Source: an uncultured Polymorphobacter sp. (GTDB lineage Bacteria; Pseudomonadota; Alphaproteobacteria; Sphingomonadales; Sphingomonadaceae). Taken from it: a DNA stretch of 7,280 nucleotides. This document shows positions 1 to 5,981 of the stretch, one piece after another. The stretch is taken from NCBI GenBank assembly GCA_937871645.1, contig CALMPZ010000339.1, positions 1-7,280 of the forward strand, written 5' to 3'. Numbering within the stretch: the stretch's first letter is position 1; every line of letters begins with the position of its first letter. A program made the position numbers and the translations under genes. Below the pieces are notes generated by a model. It was not told the origin of the DNA, did not search any database, and was given only the letters and a program-made list of their open reading frames with translations.

Positions 1-591
1 GAGCCACGACCCGCGATACGGGATCACCCGCGCCGAAAACAGGTACTTGCCCGAAGAATGCGTCTTGCCCTTGTCGTGGTCGAAGAACACGCCCGGCGAA
101 CGGTGCATCTGGCTGACGATGACGCGCTCGGTGCCGTTGATGATGAAGGTGCCGTTGCCGGTCATGAGCGGCATGTCGCCCATGTAGACGTCTTGCTCCT
201 TGATATCGAGCACCGACCGGGCTTCGGTCTCGGCGTCGACTTCAAAGACGATCAGGCGCAGCGTGACGCGCATCGGCGCCGCATAGGTCATGCCGCGCTG
301 GCGGCATTCCTCGGTGTCGTACTTGGGCTCTTCGAGTTCGTAATGAACGAAATCGAGTTCAGACGTGCCGGCGAAGTCACGGATCGGGAACACCGAGCGC
401 AGCGTCTTTTCGAGGCCGGAGACATAGCCATCGGCCGGACGCGAGCGCAGGAAATGTTCGTACGATTCGCGCTGAACCTCGATGAGGTTCGGCATCTGCA
501 CGACTTCGTGGATCTTGCCGAAGGTCTTGCGAACGCGCTTGCGGCCCGTGAACGAGGTCGTTGCGACCGGGGTCGATGCTTTGGTTGCCAT
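1..591 (-). CDS. rpoB: RNA polymerase subunit beta, N-terminal part (cut by window edge)
   Basis: This encodes the first 197 residues of the beta subunit, which with beta-prime forms the catalytic core of RNA polymerase. The frame stays open from an ATG at 589-591 to base 1, so the gene runs off the window and has no stop here. Recognisable stretches are [20 protein letters not shown] (26-45), [19 protein letters not shown] (55-73), [17 protein letters not shown] (90-106), the [20 protein letters not shown] block (137-156) and [18 protein letters not shown] (159-176). The last two belong to the protrusion/lobe region. The rifampicin cluster lies beyond the edge. The start is chosen because MATK followed by a short variable lead is usual in alphaproteobacteria, and a purine-rich AAGGCGAGAGAG lies just upstream. 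The gene follows rplL after an unusually long 490-base gap. Confidence 0.97.
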   Translation of the reverse strand, partial: MATKASTPVATTSFTGRKRVRKTFGKIHEVVQMPNLIEVQRESYEHFLRSRPADGYVSGLEKTLRSVFPIRDFAGTSELDFVHYELEEPKYDTEECRQRGMTYAAPMRVTLRLIVFEVDAETEARSVLDIKEQDVYMGDMPLMTGNGTFIINGTERVIVSQMHRSPGVFFDHDKGKTHSSGKYLFSARVIPYRGSWL

Positions 592-717
592 GTGTCTCTC
601 TCGCCTTTTCGTCAACGCGCCGGAGATTATTCCAACGCGAAAAAGTGCGCATTCCGGGGTCGCCGGAACCGCACCGTGAGCGTGATGATAACCTTGGCCG
701 CGCCCTCCAATTCGTCG

Positions 718-745
718 CGGTCCGTGTCGCCAGTCGGACCGTGTC
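718..745. repeat. imperfect 11-bp direct repeat, period 17
   Basis: On the plus strand CGGTCCGTGTC (718-728) recurs as CGGACCGTGTC (735-745), 10 of 11 identical, with GCCAGT between. The centres are 17 bases apart, so the two copies would lie on roughly the same side to within about half a helical turn. The repeat could be an operator for rpoB or a chance duplication; no protein can be named. Confidence 0.4.
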
Positions 746-832
746 CCGGAGGGGGACCAAGCGCCGCTATCTCCGTGTGGGGAATCGCGGCGTTGCTTCG
801 TGAGGAGGTATATAGGGCGGGTGTTGGATTTT

Positions 833-868
833 GGGAAGGGGGGTTGTTGGGGATCGTCTGGGGCGGGG
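833..868 (+). other. G-quadruplex motif (plus strand, template strand for rpoB)
   Basis: G-runs lie at 833-835, 838-843, 849-852, 860-863 and 865-868. The last four fit the canonical rule of runs of three or more G with loops of 1-7 bases (loops TTGTT, ATCGTCT and C). The motif is on the strand that RNA polymerase would read as template when transcribing toward rpoB. Folding in the cell is not shown. Confidence 0.6.
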
Positions 869-961
869 TGGTGGTTGGCGGCCTGCCGCGGGACAAGCCC
901 GCGAGTCAGGCTGGGTGGGATAAGGGTAGGAAGCAAGATTGCGGCATAGCCGCGCGTCGGA

Positions 962-1002
962 CACGATGAAGGGGCGGGAGTTGCCTCCCGCCCCTTCACG
1001 TG
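962..1002 (-). terminator. strong hairpin after rplL (attenuator or RNA-processing site)
   Basis: This is a perfect 14-bp stem, 967-980 against 985-998 (TGAAGGGGCGGGAG and its complement). The loop reads GCAA on the transcript strand, a GNRA tetraloop. CACG/CGTG (962-965 with 999-1002) adds four pairs beyond a bulged base at 966. It begins 80 bases after the rplL stop. No U-run follows the stem on the minus strand (the next bases read TCGTGTCC), so a complete intrinsic terminator is doubtful. In E. coli the rplL-rpoB gap holds a partial terminator and an RNase III site, and a similar role is inferred here. A smaller 6-bp hairpin (1039-1053, GATTGC-TGC-GCAATC) lies between this one and rplL. 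Confidence 0.65.
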
Positions 1003-1081
1003 CCGTCCGGCCTTCGGCGAGTCTGCGGACCTTCGGCCGATTGCTGCGCAATCCGCCTCCAGGCCGCAGCCGCCGTGCGGT

Positions 1082-1456
1082 TTACTTCAGTTCGACAGTC
1101 GCGCCGGCTTCTTCGAGCTGCTTCTTGAGCTTCTCGGCTTCAGCCTTGTTGACGCCTTCCTTGACAGCCTTCGGAGCGCTTTCGACCAGCGTCTTGGCTT
1201 CGGTCAGACCGAGGCCAGTGATGGTGCGGACTTCCTTGATGACGTTGATCTTCTTGCCACCGTCGCCGGTGAGGATCACGTCGAACTCGGTCTGCTCTTC
1301 GGCAGCGGGGCCGGCAGCGGCAGCGGCCGGGCCAGCAACGGCGACGGCAGCGGCGGCCGAAACGCCCCACTTTTCTTCGAGCATCTTGGCGAGGTCAGCC
1401 GCTTCGAGGACGGTCAGCGTCGAAAGTTCTTCAACGATCTTGTTGAGATCAGCCAT
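1082..1456 (-). CDS. rplL: 50S ribosomal protein L7/L12
   Basis: This is the 124-residue acidic stalk protein. It binds L10 as dimers and recruits and stimulates translational GTPases on the large subunit. Residues 1-33 ([20 protein letters not shown] then KMLEEKWGV) are the N-terminal dimerisation domain that docks on L10. Residues 33-53 are an alanine/proline hinge. Residues 57-124 are the globular domain, with [10 protein letters not shown] (68-77) and [13 protein letters not shown] (80-92), the factor-binding face. The length is normal. The ATG has a GGAGA Shine-Dalgarno at 1463-1467 with 6-nt spacing. It lies 70 bases after rplJ, and that gap can form two hairpins. It is the last gene before the rpoB leader. 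Confidence 0.98.
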   Translation of the reverse strand: MADLNKIVEELSTLTVLEAADLAKMLEEKWGVSAAAAVAVAGPAAAAAGPAAEEQTEFDVILTGDGGKKINVIKEVRTITGLGLTEAKTLVESAPKAVKEGVNKAEAEKLKKQLEEAGATVELK

Positions 1457-1471
1457 GTGTAGTCTCCATTC

Positions 1472-1525
1472 ATGCGCCGCAAACGTTGCGGCATTTCCAT
1501 TGGGTTAAGCTGCGAATTGCGCAGC
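1472..1525 (-). other. two hairpins between rplJ and rplL
   Basis: The short gap between the two genes can form two stems. Nearest the rplJ stop is GCTGCG (1509-1514) against CGCAGC (1520-1525), with a 5-nt loop. Next is CGCAA (1478-1482) against TTGCG (1486-1490), extended by ATGC/GCAT (1472-1475 with 1491-1494) across a two-base bulge. The second stem ends five bases before the rplL Shine-Dalgarno (1463-1467), leaving that site single-stranded. Neither hairpin has a U-tract, so termination is unlikely. They may insulate rplL initiation, since L7/L12 is needed in several copies per ribosome. Confidence 0.5.
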
Positions 1526-1526
1526 G

Positions 1527-2042
1527 TTATGCGGCTTCCTTGGCAGCGTACGCGCCGACGACGCGCGCCAGCTTGCCCGCCGGGGCGTTGACCAGCTGCG
1601 CAAGCTTGGTCGCAGGTGCCTGAATTAGGCCCACGATCTTTGCACGCAGTTCGTCGAGCGACGGCAGTGTCGCCAGTGCCTTGACGCCGTTGATGTCGAG
1701 CATCGTTGCGCCCATCGCGCCACCGACGATTTCGAACTTGTCGTTCGTCTTCGCGAAATCGACTGCAACCTTGGCGGCTGCAACCGGGTCGGTGGAGGTG
1801 GCAAACCCAACAGGTCCGGTCAGCATGTCGCCGAGCGGCTGGTAGGGCGTGCCTTCGAGTGCGATGCGCGCAAGGCGATTCTTGGTCACCTTGAAGGTCG
1901 CGCCGGCCGCCCGCATCTTGATCCGAAGATCGGTGACTTGCGCCACCGTCAACCCGTGGTTGCGTGCAACGACGACAACCGAGGTCTCGGACAAAGTCTT
2001 GGCGAGGCCGGAAACCTGCTCAGCTTTTTGAGCGCGATCCAT
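1527..2042 (-). CDS. rplJ: 50S ribosomal protein L10
   Basis: L10 is the base of the ribosomal stalk. It binds 23S rRNA next to L11 and carries L7/L12 dimers on its C-terminal helix. The product is 171 residues, usual for the family. Residues 1-110 form the rRNA-binding domain, with [20 protein letters not shown] (21-40) and the basic [15 protein letters not shown] (48-62). Residues 128-170, starting [20 protein letters not shown], form the long helix for L7/L12. The ATG at 2040-2042 is preceded by a strong AAAGGAGAGA (2045-2054). In many bacteria the L10-L12 complex represses its own message through the leader. The structured 5' region upstream fits that, but binding is not shown by the sequence. 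Confidence 0.98.
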   Translation of the reverse strand: MDRAQKAEQVSGLAKTLSETSVVVVARNHGLTVAQVTDLRIKMRAAGATFKVTKNRLARIALEGTPYQPLGDMLTGPVGFATSTDPVAAAKVAVDFAKTNDKFEIVGGAMGATMLDINGVKALATLPSLDELRAKIVGLIQAPATKLAQLVNAPAGKLARVVGAYAAKEAA

Positions 2043-2303
2043 AGTCTCTCCTTTGTTTCACCTGCCGGACGATTCCAGCAGGCGGGTGAGCCATGGCGCC
2101 AATATCTTTGGGGGATACGGGCTCCAGGGCCCGTCCGAGGGGTCGTCACCGGCACCGCAGTTTCCTGACGGACCGACCGGAAGCGCCATCGCACGGCACT
2201 TGCGGTAAAAACTCTCCCCGTCTCATGCAGGCCCTTTGGGGCTTAAGCTGTTGCCAGCACCTGCAATCTCGGACGGTGTGCTACGGGCAAGCCCGCAGCA
2301 GAG
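2043..2303 (-). promoter_or_regulatory. structured rplJ-rplL mRNA leader, candidate L10 autoregulatory leader
   Basis: About 260 nt lie between the predicted transcription start (near 2303) and the rplJ start, without a credible gene. On the transcript strand I can pair, in order: a 5'-terminal 9-bp hairpin with CUUG loop (2279-2300); a TGCAGG/CCTGCA stem (2260-2265 with 2226-2231) enclosing a GCTG-GCAA-CAGC hairpin; an 11-bp hairpin with one mismatch (2176-2206, loop 2188-2194); a 6-bp stem ACGGGC/GCCCGT (2117-2134); and a CCTGC..GCAGG stem with an inner GGA/TCC (2061-2082), ending just before the Shine-Dalgarno. L10 leaders are known upstream of rplJ in other bacteria. I infer the role from position and structure and did not match a covariance model. 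Confidence 0.55.
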
Positions 2304-2309
2304 CGCGTG

Positions 2310-2337
2310 TCTATAGTGGGATTCGCGCGGTGGTCAA
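2310..2337 (-). promoter_or_regulatory. candidate promoter of rplJ-rplL(-rpoB)
   Basis: On the minus strand the -35 is TTGACC (2332-2337) and the -10 is TATAGA (2310-2315), with a 16-bp spacer. It lies just downstream of the rplA terminator, so it would start a separate unit. The predicted start near 2303 falls three bases before a stable hairpin that would cap the RNA 5' end. Confidence 0.7.
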
Positions 2338-2356
2338 GTTTTGGGGTCAAGTTTTG
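2332..2356. repeat. tandem 12-bp repeat over the -35 region
   Basis: On the minus strand CAAAACTTGACC occurs twice in perfect tandem (2345-2356 and 2332-2343), separated by one base, so the period is 13. The downstream copy supplies the -35 of the rplJ promoter. The upstream copy has the same TTGACC, but its spacing to the -10 is 29 and cannot serve directly. It may be a bipartite regulator site or a duplication. Confidence 0.75.
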
Positions 2357-2383
2357 AGGCCAGACCCGCCGGCGCTGCACATG

Positions 2384-2411
2384 AAAAGGGCCGGGGTTGC
2401 CCCCGGCCCTT
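2384..2411 (-). terminator. intrinsic terminator after rplA
   Basis: The stem AAGGGCCGGGG (2401-2411 on the transcript strand) pairs fully with 2386-2396. The loop is GCAA, and the descending arm ends in four T (2387-2384), two of them in the stem. It starts 24 bases after the rplA stop. The U-tract is short, so termination may be partial. It separates rplK-rplA from rplJ-rplL. Confidence 0.7.
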
Positions 2412-2434
2412 CGCATTTCGTTAGGTCACTCGGA

Positions 2435-3133
2435 TCAGACGCTGTGGCCGACCGTTGCGGTATCGACCTTGATGCCGACGCCCATCGTCGAGCTGAGCGC
2501 GATCTTCTGCAGATACTTGCCCTTGGCGCCCGACGGCTTCGAACGAACAACCGCATCGAGCAGCGCGTCGAAGTTGGCGCGCAGTGCTTCGATCGGGAAG
2601 CTCGCCTTGCCGATGCCGCCATGAATGATACCGGCCTTTTCGACACGGTATTCAATCTGGCCGCCCTTGGCGGCTTCGACAGCTTCCTTGACGTTCATCG
2701 TCACGGTACCGAGCTTGGGGTTGGGCATCAGACCCTTGGGACCAAGCACCTTGCCGAGACGACCGACCAGACCCATCATGTCGGGCGTGGCGATGCAGCG
2801 ATCGAAGTCGATCTTGCCGCCCTGGACGATTTCGAGCAGGTCTTCGGCGCCAACGACGTCGGCACCCGCAGCGAGGGCTTCTTCAGCCTTGGCGCCACGG
2901 GCGAACACGCCGACGCGCACGGTCTTGCCGGTGCCCGACGGCAGCGTCACGACGCCGCGGACCATCTGGTCGGCGTGGCGCGGATCGACGTTGAGGTTGA
3001 TCGCGACTTCGATGGTTTCGTCGAACTTGGCGGTGGCGTTGGCCTTCACCGAGCTCAGCGCGACTTCGAGGTCATAGAGCTTGTCGTTGTCGACGGTGGC
3101 GGCGAGCGCCTTGTACTTCTTGGTTGCGGCCAT
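2435..3133 (-). CDS. rplA: 50S ribosomal protein L1
   Basis: L1 binds helices 76-78 of 23S rRNA, forms the mobile L1 stalk at the E site, and in many bacteria represses its own operon by binding the message. The 232 residues match the family length. Visible hallmarks are KALAATVD (8-15), [20 protein letters not shown] (37-56), which leads into domain II, LPSGTGK (64-70), the signature [15 protein letters not shown] (131-145) in the middle domain, and [19 protein letters not shown] (206-224) at the C-terminus. The ATG at 3131-3133 follows the rplK stop by four bases, so the two are translationally close. The stop is TGA. A terminator follows at once. Confidence 0.98.
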   Translation of the reverse strand: MAATKKYKALAATVDNDKLYDLEVALSSVKANATAKFDETIEVAINLNVDPRHADQMVRGVVTLPSGTGKTVRVGVFARGAKAEEALAAGADVVGAEDLLEIVQGGKIDFDRCIATPDMMGLVGRLGKVLGPKGLMPNPKLGTVTMNVKEAVEAAKGGQIEYRVEKAGIIHGGIGKASFPIEALRANFDALLDAVVRSKPSGAKGKYLQKIALSSTMGVGIKVDTATVGHSV

Positions 3134-3137
3134 TGGA

Positions 3138-3572
3138 TCAGCCCTCCACTACTTCGAGGCCGATCGAACGGGCCGAGCCCTCGATCGTCTTCATTGCCAT
3201 ATCGATGTCGTTGGCGTTCAGATCCGCCATCTTGACCAGCGCGATTTCGCGGATCTGCGACTGCTTGATCTGACCGGCGAACGCACCCTTGCCCGGCGTC
3301 GTGCCGCCCGACTTCATGCCGGCGGCCTGCTTGATCAGAAACGACGCCGGCGGCGTCTTCGTGATGAAGGTGAAGCTGCGGTCGGCATAAACCGTGATCA
3401 CGGTCGGGATAGGCGTACCCTTCTCGAGCGATTCGGTCTTGGCGTTGAACGCCTTGCAGAATTCCATGATGTTGACGCCGCGCTGACCGAGCGCGGGACC
3501 AATCGGCGGGCTCGGGTTGGCAGCGCCAGCCTTCACCTGCAACTTGATATAACCGGTAATCTTCTTTGCCAT
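3138..3572 (-). CDS. rplK: 50S ribosomal protein L11
   Basis: L11 binds the GTPase-associated centre of 23S rRNA with L10 and is the site where RelA-dependent stringent signalling and thiostrepton act. The 144 residues are a full-length L11. The proline-rich N-terminal motif [20 protein letters not shown] (15-34) precedes [10 protein letters not shown] (35-44). The C-terminal RNA-binding domain carries [20 protein letters not shown] (114-133) and ARSIGLEV. The frame also has a GTG at 3579-3581, but that overlaps the Shine-Dalgarno AAGGAG (3581-3586). The ATG at 3570-3572 has 8-nt spacing and gives the canonical MAKKITGY start. It is the first gene of the rplK-rplA pair, 74 bases after nusG. 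Confidence 0.98.
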   Translation of the reverse strand: MAKKITGYIKLQVKAGAANPSPPIGPALGQRGVNIMEFCKAFNAKTESLEKGTPIPTVITVYADRSFTFITKTPPASFLIKQAAGMKSGGTTPGKGAFAGQIKQSQIREIALVKMADLNANDIDMAMKTIEGSARSIGLEVVEG

Positions 3573-3646
3573 TTTCGGCACTCCTTATGTGGTGCAAACG
3601 ACAGCGCAGGGCTGCCTCCCACTTCCAAACCCGCTTGCGCGGATAC
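3573..3646 (-). other. nusG-rplK intergenic leader
   Basis: This 74-base gap holds a small CCGC-GCAA-GCGG hairpin (3631-3642, GNRA loop) right after the nusG stop, and the rplK Shine-Dalgarno. I see no clear promoter, so rplK is probably read from upstream. In E. coli the L1 repressor site lies in the rplK leader. An L1 site is possible here, but I cannot point to a convincing match. Confidence 0.4.
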
Positions 3647-4189
3647 TTACTTCGGCTTTTCGACCTGCTCGAACGCGAGCTCGACGGGCGTTGCGCGCCC
3701 GAAGATCGACACCGAAACCTTGACCTTGCCATGATCGAAATCGAGTTCTTCGACCATGCCGTTGAAACTGGCGAACGGACCGTCCAGAACCTTGACTTGG
3801 TCGCCGATTTCGAAATTGACCTTGAGCTTGGGCTTGGCGGTCGACACCGCTTCCTCGGCCTTGGTATTCAAAATCCGCGCCGCTTCGGCTTCGGTAATCG
3901 GCTGCGGCTTGTTCTGCTGACCGAGGAAGCCCGTCACCTTCGGCGTGTTCTTCACCAGGTGATAGACGTCGTCGTTCATGTTGAGCTTGGCGAGCACATA
4001 GCCCGGGAAATACTTGCGGTCCGACGTGACCTTCTTGCCGCGGCGCACCTCGGTGATCTTCTCGACCGGCACTTCGATGGCGTCGATGAAGGCATCGAGG
4101 CCCATGCGCGCGGCTTCGATCTGAATCGCTTCGCGGACCTTGTTTTCAAAGCCCGAATAAGCGTGAATAATGTACCAGCGCGACGGCAT
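3647..4189 (-). CDS. nusG: transcription termination/antitermination factor NusG
   Basis: NusG binds the RNA polymerase clamp through its N-terminal domain and uses its C-terminal KOW domain to contact Rho or ribosomal S10, coupling transcription with translation. The 180 residues match the family. Residues 1-112 are the NGN domain: RWYIIHAYSGFENKVREAI (4-22), VRRGKKVTSDRKYFPGYVL (48-66), NTPKVTGFLG (81-90). The KOW domain is near 124-180, with FEIGDQVKVLDGPFASFNGM (126-145) and VSVSIFGRATPVEL (158-171). The ATG (4187-4189) lies 35 bases after the secE stop, in the usual secE-nusG pairing. Confidence 0.98.
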   Translation of the reverse strand: MPSRWYIIHAYSGFENKVREAIQIEAARMGLDAFIDAIEVPVEKITEVRRGKKVTSDRKYFPGYVLAKLNMNDDVYHLVKNTPKVTGFLGQQNKPQPITEAEAARILNTKAEEAVSTAKPKLKVNFEIGDQVKVLDGPFASFNGMVEELDFDHGKVKVSVSIFGRATPVELAFEQVEKPK

Positions 4190-4224
4190 TGATCCAAACT
4201 TCCCTTATGCAGTCCAGCGTCGCG

Positions 4225-4422
4225 TCAGGAAGCGAAGCTGAGCAGGAACCGCACCGCCCAGCCGAGAATCTGATCGACGCCCAGAAAGAAGATCGACAGC
4301 ACCGTGGTCATGATCAGCACGAAAATCGTCGTGGTGATCGTCTCGCGACGCGTCGGCCAGCTGATCTTGGCGGTTTCGGCGCGAACTTGCGCAACGAACT
4401 CACCCGGGGTCGTCTTGGCCAT
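4225..4422 (-). CDS. secE: preprotein translocase subunit SecE
   Basis: SecE is the small clamp subunit that stabilises SecY in the inner-membrane translocon. The product is 65 residues, the short single-span form usual outside enterobacteria. It has an amphipathic start (PGEFVAQVRAETAKI, 6-20), the conserved KISWPTRRET (19-28) and one hydrophobic membrane helix of about 30-50 (ITTTIFVLIMTTVLSIFFLG), followed by a short hydrophobic tail. The frame extends upstream to about 4479, but only the ATG at 4420-4422 has a Shine-Dalgarno (GGAAGG, 4428-4433, spacing 5) and gives the family N-terminus. It is probably co-transcribed with tRNA-Trp, 153 bases upstream. Confidence 0.95.
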   Translation of the reverse strand: MAKTTPGEFVAQVRAETAKISWPTRRETITTTIFVLIMTTVLSIFFLGVDQILGWAVRFLLSFAS

Positions 4423-4575
4423 CTCAACCTTCCCGCCTGAACGGTAAAACAACAAAAACCAGCCCGGACCGCGCTGCACCGGTCACTGCGACCGACACCC
4501 GCGAAACCGCGGCTGGGCATCCAACCCAAATCGTACCCGTCCCGGCCGAGTTCAAGGCCTTGACGGTCCCGGACA
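4423..4575 (-). other. tRNA-Trp trailer / secE leader
   Basis: Between tRNA-Trp and secE the transcript can form a perfect 12-base palindrome TCAAGGCCTTGA (4552-4563), 12 bases past the CCA end, and a small CGGTC..GACCG hairpin (4480-4494). A U-rich stretch precedes the secE Shine-Dalgarno. No separate secE promoter is evident. The palindrome could guide release of the tRNA from the secE message. Confidence 0.4.
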
Positions 4576-4651
4576 TGGCAGGAGTGGAGGGATTCGAACC
4601 CCCGGCCCTCGGTTTTGGAGACCGATGCTCTACCAGCTGAGCTACACTCCT
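4576..4651 (-). tRNA. tRNA-Trp (anticodon CCA)
   Basis: A full cloverleaf of 76 nt with encoded CCA. The acceptor stem AGGAGTG pairs with CACTCCT, the discriminator is G, the D arm is GCTC/GAGC, the anticodon stem is TCGGT/ACCGA with loop CTCCAAA giving anticodon CCA, and the T arm has TTCGAAT. Its place just before secE is conserved in many alphaproteobacteria. Confidence 0.98.
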
Positions 4652-4669
4652 CCGGGTCCGAGACGGGCG

Positions 4670-4698
4670 GCTATACCGATACGGGCTAAATCTCGCAA
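4670..4698 (-). promoter_or_regulatory. promoter of the tRNA-Trp-secE-nusG unit
   Basis: On the minus strand the -35 is TTGCGA (4693-4698), the spacer 17 bp, and the -10 TATAGC (4670-4675). The predicted start near 4663 is about 12 bases before the tRNA 5' end. A 5-bp hairpin GTGCC-ACAA-GGCAC (4699-4712) directly abuts the -35 and follows the transporter stop. It is weak as a terminator. Confidence 0.7.
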
Positions 4699-4717
4699 GT
4701 GCCTTGTGGCACAACGG

Positions 4718-5926
4718 CTAAGCTTTGCTGCGGTCAAGCAACACCGCCGCGAGCAGATCGGCGGTGACATTCGCTACCGTCTTGAAGATGTCGGGTATCG
4801 TATCGATCGCGATCAGCAGCGCCAGTCCTTCGACCGGCAGCCCTAGCGCTTCGAACAGCGGCACCTGCATCAGCAAGCCGGCGCTGGTGATGCCCGGCGT
4901 GCTGAGCGCCAGCAACACGCCGTAGCCCGCCGCCAGCGCAATCGCCGCCGGCCCGAGCGGGATGCCATACAGCGTCGCGACAAACGTCACGCCGAGCAGC
5001 AAGCTGACCGCCCCTTGCAGCTTGAACGTTGCCGCCGCCAGCGGCAGTACGAACGCGCTGACCGGCTCCGATACGCCGAGCGGGCCGCGCGCCGCTGTCA
5101 GCATCGACGGCAGCGATGCCAGCGACGACCGCGAGGCGAACGCCACCAGCTGCGCCGGCAGGATACCGCGCGCGAACCGGCCGATCGACACGCCGCCCAG
5201 CGGTGCCAGCGGATACAGCACCAGCGTCAGCACCGAATAGGCGATGATGCTGACGGCGAAGAACAGCAGCAGCGCCGCCGCCGCCGCTCCGCCAAGCTTG
5301 GCGCCGACCACGGCACCCAATCCGAACACGCCGATCGGCGCGAGCATCAGCACCCAGCCGACGACGATCATCATCGCGTCGCCCAGCCCCTTGAAGAAAC
5401 CGATGACCGGCGCCGCGACCGCGTCGGGCAACCGCCCCAATGCAGCGGCAAAGATCAACGTGAATACCAGCAGCGGCAGGATGGCGCCGTCGGCGGCAGC
5501 CTTGACGATGTTGGCGGGCACCAGCGACAACAGCCAGTCGCGCGGGGTCAGCGCCGCCCCTTCGGGCAGAGCGGTGCTGTTCGCCAGCAGCGCAGCAGTG
5601 TCGGCGGGATCAAGCTTCAGTCCGCCCCACAAATGCGGCGTGACGAATGCCGCGATGATGGCGACAACAATCGCCAGCGCCGCGAACACCGCGAACGCCC
5701 GGGCGCCAAGCTTGCCGGTGGCGCCGCGCTCGCCGCCCGCAACCGCGACGATGAGGAGCGCCGCAATCAGCGGCACGATCGTCATGCGCAGCCCGTTGAC
5801 CCAGAGCTGGCCGATGGGTTCGACGAGTTTGACGGCGAGGCTGTCGGGCGCGAGGAGGCCAAGGAGCAGGCCGGCGACGAGGCCGAGGACGACGCGCAGC
5901 ACGGGTGATTTGTGGAGTTGCGACAT
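4718..5926 (-). CDS. divergent dicarboxylate/amino acid:cation symporter (DAACS, GltP/SLC1-like)
   Basis: This is an inner-membrane secondary transporter of 402 residues with the GltPh-like fold: about eight hydrophobic helices plus two re-entrant hairpins. Family marks are LVEPIGQLWVNGLRMTIVPL (34-53), the serine-rich first hairpin ASRSSLASLP (264-273), FVLPLAAAT (292-300), the second hairpin LSTPGITSAGLLMQ (341-354) and helix 8 with DTIPDIFKTVANVTAD (375-390). The cation-binding NMDGT motif expected after 300 reads FKLQGA. The helix-8 arginine that holds the substrate carboxylate in glutamate/aspartate carriers is Lys382. Substrate and coupling ion are therefore uncertain. The ATG at 5924-5926 is chosen because MSQLHKSPVLRVVLGL is the normal start; upstream the frame reads through a palindromic repeat. 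No good Shine-Dalgarno is visible. Confidence 0.85.
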   Translation of the reverse strand: MSQLHKSPVLRVVLGLVAGLLLGLLAPDSLAVKLVEPIGQLWVNGLRMTIVPLIAALLIVAVAGGERGATGKLGARAFAVFAALAIVVAIIAAFVTPHLWGGLKLDPADTAALLANSTALPEGAALTPRDWLLSLVPANIVKAAADGAILPLLVFTLIFAAALGRLPDAVAAPVIGFFKGLGDAMMIVVGWVLMLAPIGVFGLGAVVGAKLGGAAAAALLLFFAVSIIAYSVLTLVLYPLAPLGGVSIGRFARGILPAQLVAFASRSSLASLPSMLTAARGPLGVSEPVSAFVLPLAAATFKLQGAVSLLLGVTFVATLYGIPLGPAAIALAAGYGVLLALSTPGITSAGLLMQVPLFEALGLPVEGLALLIAIDTIPDIFKTVANVTADLLAAVLLDRSKA

Positions 5927-5935
5927 GGTGTTGGG

Positions 5936-5948
5936 CCCCCTGTGGGGG
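5936..5948 (-). promoter_or_regulatory. hairpin just before the transporter start
   Basis: CCCCC-ACA-GGGGG on the transcript strand ends 9 bases before the transporter ATG. The GGGGG is the only G-rich stretch near a Shine-Dalgarno position, and it would be paired. This may restrain translation, or simply reflect a weak start. Confidence 0.4.
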
Positions 5949-5981
5949 AAGGTAGCGGCGCAGCGCCACCCCCGCAACGTC

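Larger units (their letters stand above)
592..961 (-). other. long non-coding region upstream of rpoB
   Basis: I found no credible gene on either strand in these 370 bases. On the transcript (minus) strand, 815-878 is strongly C-rich and G-poor: 38 C and 4 G in 64 nt. That is the composition expected of a Rho-loading (rut) site. The opposite strand carries a G-quadruplex motif. An imperfect 11-base direct repeat lies at 718-728 and 735-745. A TATATA at 809-814 with TTCCCA 17 nt upstream on the minus strand is a weak promoter candidate for rpoB, and I would not rely on it. The region is transcribed into rpoB if rplL and rpoB share a message, as in other bacteria. Confidence 0.6.

Noticed and set aside
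809..837. TATATA promoter for rpoB
   Set aside because: The -10 is plausible, but the -35 (TTCCCA) is weak and several spacings fit equally badly. Kept only as a note in the region entry.
58..969. Long plus-strand open frame across the rpoB start and its leader
   Set aside because: It is antisense to clear RpoB coding sequence and runs on into non-coding G-rich DNA. The product has no recognisable domain and low-complexity composition.
1320..1365. GC-rich alanine-coding repetitive stretch as a possible repeat element
   Set aside because: It is the normal Ala/Pro hinge of L7/L12.
2093..3235. 380-codon plus-strand frame over rplA and the rplJ leader
   Set aside because: It is the antisense shadow of rplA, a strongly conserved gene, and begins in the structured leader. 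No family features are seen.
3573..3581. GTG start of rplK three codons upstream
   Set aside because: It overlaps the Shine-Dalgarno AAGGAG. The ATG at 3570-3572 has correct spacing and the family N-terminus.
5015..5908. Plus-strand frames antisense to the transporter, one rich in Arg and Gln
   Set aside because: High GC keeps antisense frames open. The translation is a compositional shadow of the transmembrane gene on the other strand.
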